A stretch of 64,000 nt of DNA. Source: Phytoseiulus persimilis. Lineage: Eukaryota > Arthropoda > Arachnida > Mesostigmata > Phytoseiidae. Position numbers and translations under genes: made by a program. Position 1 is the first letter of the stretch. Each line of letters begins with the position of its first letter. Positions 58,311 through 64,000 of the stretch are shown one piece after another. The notes under the pieces were generated by a model that worked only from the letters and a program-made list of their open reading frames with translations, was not told the origin of the DNA and made no database searches. The stretch spans positions 8,060,001 through 8,124,000 of the forward strand of contig CM075103.1 in NCBI GenBank assembly GCA_037576195.1, read 5' to 3'.

Positions 58311-60360
58311 GTCAGAGCGATTCATGAGGAATTGTACCCAAGTTGAGAGAGTTAACCCTGTTTGGACAGAGAGGGTATTGTGCGATAGTCAGGGAATGCA
58401 GGACACGATTGAACATTCGCGAATCTTGCAATTCAATCATTTAGCTTGCAATTTTGTGCACGGAGAGAATACTATTTCAGATGCTCACAATAAGCGATGA
58501 CAATCATGTCCTGATGGGCCCGAGATTATGACGCAAGCCGAGCCTGCTTCGGATTCGAACTGCGATCCCGCAAACGATCTCGGATAGAAAAACGAGATGC
58601 AGGAACAGGTGATGTTCCGAGTCGCAACATTGAGGAATATGGTGGTCTCGAGGCGCCGGTGGCTCCCTTGGTATGTTCATGGTATTGGAGCGCAAACGTT
58701 ACAATCCGTTTTACCCTTCTCGCGGTGAGGCGTCAGAACCAGGGATGCGTTCGTTGGATTCGGCACCTTTGCCCGGATGATCGTACGATCGTATGTCATT
58801 GCGACGGATCTCGATGCCACTCCGGGAAACAGAAACTCCTGGGAAGTTACATCAAAGATGATCACCGCGAAGGGCCGGGAAGTTTCATGAAAGGAATATC
58901 GAGGGAAAGATGGAGCGCATTCTTGCGCAAAGCACAAATTGAGGTTTTTTGAGCAGCGTCCACTCGTCATTTGTGCTCTGCCCTGCGAGAGGCGATCGCT
59001 GCGAGTGGGCGAGAGAGGAACCAAAGGACGGAAACGACTCCAGTGTATGCGACGGGAGCGGGGAGAAGGGGTCATTGTTCCGGATGAAGATGTTTTTGGA
59101 CGGCGAGCTTGTACGTGACACTGGAGAGACGCTCGGGCTAACCTTTGCATTCAGTTCACTTGAGAGACACCTGAGTCGAGGGAGAGCGGAGGGAGAAGAG
59201 GACGGGGGTTGAAGAAGGGATACACTGAGGCATCCCGTACGAATATATCTTGAGTTGCTCCGCCAGAATCGATTTCGCTCCCCTTGCTCTCTCGCTCAAT
59301 TTCTTGTTTTTCCTTCGTCTCTCCTGGTGTACCGCATGTCTGTGCTATTCCGAAGAATCGAGTTGAACTCGAGATCTACCTGGTGGATTCATGGAAAATG
59401 CCCTGGTTAGGAGGGGTCTGGAAGGATTCGACTCTTCATCTGGGTTCGGCTCCTTACGAATTCATGCCCGTCGGGACATCATCCTCGTGGAGGCTCGCGC
59501 AGCGCAAGGATCAACATTTCGGCTCCGCTGGGTGCGCTTCCCGAGACCGGCGACAGCACTTTCTGCCACAAGAATGCGGCTTGCTGGTTCCTCCTTGGTG
59601 TGAGGAGGGAATGTACAAAAATGGTCGGGAAAATCTCAAGTGTACCGTTTTTCATGTGATGTGGCACTCGACGGATGTTATTTCGAGTGATACGCTCACA
59701 CGTGTCTTCGCGCGAGCCTCTCCCAAGTGCCTTGTCTTCGACCTGGAACATCTTTCACGTGGCACTTTTTTATCCATTGTCGCATTCTGAAGTGCTGCCT
59801 CCATCATCGTGATCTGTTCTCAAGAGCTGAGCTCCAACGAAACTTTTCGCGACGTTCTGAAATGGATGCGGCGTAGTCCCCACTGCGCCATCGTTGAAAT
59901 AGGAGTTCCTCCCGCGAGTACCGGAATACGTCTGCGTTGGATGCGCGACCTTGGTGTGTCAGGTTTTCTGCGCGCTGTTCTATCCACGTCAGTTTTGTTT
60001 CCCTTTTTCGTTTTTCCCTCATCTCCCATATACCATGATACGGCTCCAGCCGCCGGCGTTTCCAATTTGTGAAATTTCTCCGCTTCCCGCGAGACTTCAG
60101 CTTCCTGGCCAGTTAGCCAGTCCGTGCGTCGCTGTGTCTCGAACGCTCCGCGTGCTCGATACTCGCGTCTGCCTCAGACCCGGGGAGACACGCTCTGATA
60201 TTCCGATGAAAATTAATGGACTCGTCGCTCGCAAATATGCAGCTGCTGGCAGTTTGTCATTCCGCTGGTTCTGGATACTTGATTATTCTGGAAAGTTTCT
60301 CCAAGTTTCCCGCCCGCCGCTACGCCGACTAGCCTCTGACTAGCCATATTATCTTGTTTC
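58311..60360. other. No assignable gene
   Basis: Frames at 58677-59150 (minus) and 59284-59790 (+) are long but show no family motif and are overlapped by frames on the other strand. Nothing else is seen. Confidence 0.5.
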
Positions 60361-60369
60361 TCTTCTACA

Positions 60370-60960
60370 TGAAAGCCCGCATTAGATCCTAAATATGGCT
60401 TCCTGGGCGGGAACACCAGTACGGGAACCTCGAGGCCTGAGTGGACCTCTCTGTGAAGCTTCTGCGGATGCCGATTCGTGAGCTCGACGTGGGCTGTGGA
60501 AGCATGACTCCGCCGGCACTTCTCCCATTCCGCGACAATATGGTGTATTGAATACCAAAGTCTGTCATGATTTCGGCGAAAGTGTCAACACCAGGGTCAA
60601 AACCTCAAAAATGGCGATCAACGCTGATGAAAACATCCTCCGACCACGATTGAAAAGAAAAGTAGCGAGGATTCTCAAGTTTCATGTAAATCAGGCATGT
60701 TGATAGCACGATGACTAAGTCGTGCTCCGTTCCACCTTTTTCCTGAAATGGATGTTTCCCGTATACCCGGGGAGGATTCCAATCCCGCTCCTTACGATTA
60801 GAGAACTCTCCATCGATATCGGGCAGGAAAAACAGCATCGCCACGTCGGCAGACGAAACCAAGTTTCGAATCCACGGTCGGTCCTCACGCCACGCGCCCT
60901 GAGACAGTCCGCGGAGAAATTGTCTGAAAAGGTCGAACCAGACTTTCAAGAATAACAACA
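60370..60960 (-). pseudogene. Probable relic of a beta-1,3-galactosyltransferase-type (GT31) gene
   Basis: The minus-strand frame from 60958 reads ... I-R-N-L-V-S-S-A-D-V-A-M-L-F-F-L, then after about 45 residues N-P-R-Y-F-S-F-Q-S-W-S-E-D-V-F-I-S-V-D-R. In Galactosyl_T (GT31) enzymes the order is I-R-x-T-W ... V-F-x-L-G ... A-K/R-Y-x-x-K-x-D-D-D-V-F-V-N-V-D-R. The D-D-D metal motif is S-E-D here. A TGA follows at H-F-stop, and the same frame continues to R-F-P-Y-W-C-S-R-P-G-S, resembling the family's Y-P-x-Y-C-S-G-x-G-Y. The ordered resemblance is good but each block is degraded, so this is a dead copy or a chance match. GT31 enzymes act in the Golgi on glycan chains. Confidence 0.38.
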
Positions 60961-61099
60961 GTCTCTACATCGTCGGATCTCGACGCCGGAAATAGGGCGC
61001 AAAACACCTTTAGCTTGATCAGTTGAATATTACATGTCCCGATGAACGAAAATGAGATCTTCGCCAGAAATGCTCCAGGCACCACGGGAGTTGGTGTTG

Positions 61100-61130
61100 G
61101 CGTATCATTCTGGTCCAAAGAATGATACGC
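61100..61130. repeat. Perfect 11-bp inverted repeat with 9-nt loop
   Basis: GCGTATCATTC (61100-61110) and GAATGATACGC (61120-61130) are exact reverse complements around TGGTCCAAA. It is a strong stem for a random eukaryotic position; function unknown. Confidence 0.9.
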
Positions 61131-62469
61131 TTTCGTACGGAACCAGTGCCGGTTTGCGGACTTACATATTCCTTTCCATGAGTAGACTTAGCTCTCGGGG
61201 ACCTGGGCGACTACAAGCCCTACATTCTGATCAAAGGTAAAGCCGAGCTGAGGAATCACAAAGCGGATCAGGATCAGCGTTGGCTTCACTAGAGAAAATG
61301 TCGGAACTCTCTAACGATACCAATTTGGGAGACCCTTCGCTACGACGACGAGCTCGCTCAATGTTGAACTTGGTTGCAATATCGGCTCCTGCGGTTTTGA
61401 CAGAGAGCCCTGATAAAAGAGACCGAGGCATTGGAGGAGATGGAACCCGAGCGCGAATTCGCACTCTTTCCCAACAGGAATGAGCAGGCGCAGAGATCCG
61501 CTCCTTACTAGGGCTTGGCTGGAATGAATATCGGTGGGAGGGGGAAAAACTCCGATCGGGAGGTTTTCATGGAAATAGGGGGACACGAAACGCTTGATTC
61601 GCAATAACTGGGCAGGAGATCGCCCGTGGAGCGACTGGGGCAATCGAAAACGACCGTTCACATCGATATCCGTCCGATGGAGTAATTTTCTGAAAATCGG
61701 TTGTAGAAGGCTGGATGTCGCCGACTAGGACTATGGGTCGCCTTCCCTCATAACGCCTTCCTCTGCTCCTTCTCACTTCCAGTTCAAAGCTGACCCCGAT
61801 TAAAGCTCGCAGCCTCGGACTCGCGAGTTCGAGTCCACGAGTCCGGGTGCGGGCCCAAACCTGTATTTGAGAAGAGAATCATGTATTTTTATTTGGGTGA
61901 ATCACGTCGTTGTGCTGATGCTTTTGGAAGTATTTGAGTCTGCAAAAGTTCGAGACACCTGCCTGGAGTCTCGTGAGCCGCCGATGAATGACGGAGGATT
62001 CGGGAGACGATCACGATCGAGAGCGATTCGAGGGGGCGAGTTCACAAGATGATCGAATCACTTGACCGAAATCGGGATTCCAACAATTTCGTGGGCCAGG
62101 ACAAGTCCAGGAAAGTCTATCAGGAGTTGAAAGAGGAGCAACTGCTTCTGGAAGAGCATGGGAATCGATCGACCCCTATAACAGGTCGGTCAAGCCCTTC
62201 TCAGATCTGAACCGATCCACCGAAACATGTCCTTTGCGCTGCATCCGGTCGTCACAAGCTTAGGATCAGAGATTCTGGGATTCGAACCCGTATTCGGGAT
62301 TTCGCGCCCTGAACTCGTGGTTTTTTGCGACCCTTGACCCTGATTCCATCCTTCGTGCAAGAACCTAGAGAGAGAATAGAGCCAGCTGTTGAAAGATTAC
62401 AAATGGGCGATGACGATATTTGCTCCTGTTCGGAGAAGATACTCGGGCACGTCCAGAGATCTCAATTCA
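61131..62469. other. No assignable gene between hairpin and terminal LINE
   Basis: Short overlapping frames only. A B-box-like GGGTTCGAATCCC occurs on the minus strand near 62278-62290 without a foldable tRNA around it. Confidence 0.5.
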
Positions 62470-64000
62470 ATAGCTCTTTATTTTGGTAAAGTTTTTTTTG
62501 TGTAAACGATAACGGCATCACAACACTGTAATCATCAGTGTGTCGCAGAAACAGGAAAGGATCACAATGAATTTGCCCTCTCGACATCTTTGAACAAATT
62601 CGCCACGAGAATCAGTTGTTGACAGCATCAGTCCTCGCAACGGACCTCGTCCGTACGGTACATCCACTACGGAGGCAGTTAATGTTGGTTTCAAAATAAT
62701 GATCCATCTCTCCCAGGAGTCTGATTCGCTTCAGGATGCGTGAGTCTTGCTCTCCAAGAACTCCCATAATGGGATTGAGAGGGGTGACTTCTTTGGCAAA
62801 GGAACAACGCATGTGTAATCGCTTCAGGAAATATTTCTGAACAGATTCAACAATTTTAACATGTTTAGCTTTGTATGGCATCCAAATAGTACAACAGTAT
62901 AAGAATTTGCTCAAGACTAGAGATTCATACGATCGTATGTAAAATTCAGGATGTTTGATCACAAAGCATCTGAAGATCGAGTTTACAACGTTGCGAGTAG
63001 AGAAAACTATGTTCGTTATGTGCTCATCGAAGTTGAGATCAGAAGACATCTGCACGCCAAGATCGCGGATGCTGTGTACCACTGGAAGAGGATGGCCCTC
63101 TGTTCCATATGTTGGAAGAGGAGACCTCGATCCATTCTTTGCAAGGACAGCACATTTCGATGAGGATAGCGTCATTCTGTTATCGTCACACCATCGCGTC
63201 ACTCCATCAATGGCTGCTTGAAGGGTGATACGGTCAACAGAATCACGCGCAGGTCCGAACAGCTTCAGATCATCCGCTAACAGGAGATAACTGGTGGAAG
63301 GAGGGAGATAGGCACCAATGTCGGGAACATATATGACGTATAGAAGTGCTGATAGGGCACCTCCCTGAGGTACACCAGATGGAGCAGGGAGGGGGGCTGA
63401 CAATTGGTTTTCGACTTTGACTCTGAACGAGCGGTCACTCAGAAAGCTACTGCTCCATTCGATCGTTTTGGAATGCAAGCCAATTCGATTCATCTTCTTA
63501 AGGAGAATTGTGTGATCAACCTTATCGAAGGCCGATTTGAGGTCGAAGTAAATAGCATGGCGGGGAACACCGTCATTGATGTACTGCCCAAACTCTTGCA
63601 CCATGGAGAGCAATTGTGTGCATGTTGATCCTCTAGGAACAAAACCGTGTTGTCGAGGATCAAGAATACTATTGATTTGAAGATGTCGCGTGATGTGTGA
63701 ATGGATCATCTTTCCAAGCACAAGACACGCGATTGAGGATTGAGATACTGGTCGATAATGTGTTACATCGTCCTTGGATCCTTTTTTGTGTACAGCGGTC
63801 ACGATACCACACCGAAAGAGTGCAGGTGCTTTTCCATCTTCGTAAGAACGTTGAAATATTAGGGCCAGAGGCTCGCATAGGAATACTCTGGAAGTTCTGA
63901 AGAATATCGGTGGAATATTGTCAGGCGTATAAGATGTCTTCATCGGCAGGGAGGAGAGCTGATCTCTCGAGGATTTCCCCACGAACTTGCAGAGCGCAGC
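62470..64000 (-). mobile_element. Non-LTR retrotransposon (LINE, CR1/Jockey-like), 3' part, runs off window end
   Basis: Element on the minus strand; its 5' part lies beyond 64000. It includes the reverse transcriptase frame (separate entry) and a 3' UTR of about 140 nt. Near the 3' end, in element sense, there is an A-rich run and an AATAAA at 62482-62477, followed by ATTGAATTGAGATC. No target-site duplication can be tested because the 5' end is outside. The open, uninterrupted frame suggests a recent insertion relative to the other three LINE pieces. Confidence 0.9.
62612..64000 (-). CDS. LINE reverse transcriptase (partial, 5' end outside the window)
   Basis: Open from the window edge to a stop at 62612-62614, over 460 codons. 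Blocks in order: H-Y-R-P-V-S (fingers), H-G-F-V-P-R-G-S-T, A-I-Y-F-D-L-K-S-A-F-D-K-V-D-H (motif A, first catalytic Asp), S-G-V-P-Q-G-G-A-L-S-A-L-L-Y (motif B), Y-L-L-L-A-D-D-L-K-L-F (motif C), S-S-K-C-A-V-L, R-D-L-G-V-Q-M-S-S-D-L (usual L-G-V), F-L-Y-C-C-T-I-W-M-P, then E-S-V-Q-K-Y-F-L-K-R-L. The enzyme copies element RNA into DNA at a nicked target. No RNase H domain follows. Oddities: motif C is L-A-D-D where F/Y-A-D-D is usual, and motif B has G-G-A in place of G-S-V. The start codon lies upstream of the window. Confidence 0.93.
   Translation of the reverse strand, partial: AALCKFVGKSSRDQLSSLPMKTSYTPDNIPPIFFRTSRVFLCEPLALIFQRSYEDGKAPALFRCGIVTAVHKKGSKDDVTHYRPVSQSSIACLVLGKMIHSHITRHLQINSILDPRQHGFVPRGSTCTQLLSMVQEFGQYINDGVPRHAIYFDLKSAFDKVDHTILLKKMNRIGLHSKTIEWSSSFLSDRSFRVKVENQLSAPLPAPSGVPQGGALSALLYVIYVPDIGAYLPPSTSYLLLADDLKLFGPARDSVDRITLQAAIDGVTRWCDDNRMTLSSSKCAVLAKNGSRSPLPTYGTEGHPLPVVHSIRDLGVQMSSDLNFDEHITNIVFSTRNVVNSIFRCFVIKHPEFYIRSYESLVLSKFLYCCTIWMPYKAKHVKIVESVQKYFLKRLHMRCSFAKEVTPLNPIMGVLGEQDSRILKRIRLLGEMDHYFETNINCLRSGCTVRTRSVARTDAVNN

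Noticed and set aside
62270-62300. B-box-like GGGTTCGAATCCC on the minus strand
   Set aside because: Flanks do not fold into a cloverleaf and no A-box is found upstream.

Overview
The window looks like nuclear DNA of an arachnid, most likely a parasitiform mite or tick. It carries one long, intron-split animal gene, has roughly balanced base composition, and holds non-LTR retrotransposon debris whose protein remnants resemble the LINEs common in tick and mite genomes. This placement is inference; no rRNA or mitochondrial marker is present to fix the species.

Region 1 (about 1-13.5 kb, + strand) is the only gene I can rebuild with confidence. It is a calcium-activated chloride channel regulator (CLCA) family gene with eight exons, at 1944-2265, 2798-2966, 7621-7881, 8034-8127, 8584-8817, 9451-10206, 11501-11789 and 12253-13475. 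All seven introns are GT-AG, every junction keeps phase, and the joined length is 3348 nt (1115 codons plus stop). The exon(s) for the signal peptide and first tens of residues were not found and probably lie upstream. The protein keeps the CLCA architecture: N-terminal CLCA domain, von Willebrand A fold, beta-rich domains, a fibronectin III-like segment and a transmembrane helix. It has lost the zinc ligands of the metalloprotease and the acidic start of the vWA metal site. It has gained a 14-glycine linker and a cytoplasmic tail of about 150 residues ending in a PDZ-type C-terminus. It is best read as a structural or adaptor CLCA rather than a self-cleaving protease.

Region 2 (13.5-62.4 kb) has no gene I can assemble. 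It holds three decayed LINE fragments on the + strand (about 27.1-28.1, 35.3-36.1 and 57.5-58.3 kb), five pure C or G homopolymer runs of 12-27 bases, purine-rich tracts, a small structured repeat near 41.1 kb, and a probable relic of a beta-1,3-galactosyltransferase-type gene on the minus strand near 60.4-61.0 kb. Several short coding-looking islands with splice signals are listed at low confidence; the most coherent is a two-exon minus-strand model at 41.3-41.86 kb with a 41-nt intron.

Region 3 (62.47-64 kb, minus strand) is the 3' part of a young-looking LINE with an uninterrupted reverse transcriptase frame that runs off the window edge. Its catalytic motif reads L-A-D-D in place of the usual F/Y-A-D-D.

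No CRISPR array, operon, rRNA or convincing tRNA was seen. I recognise no LTR or viral element.
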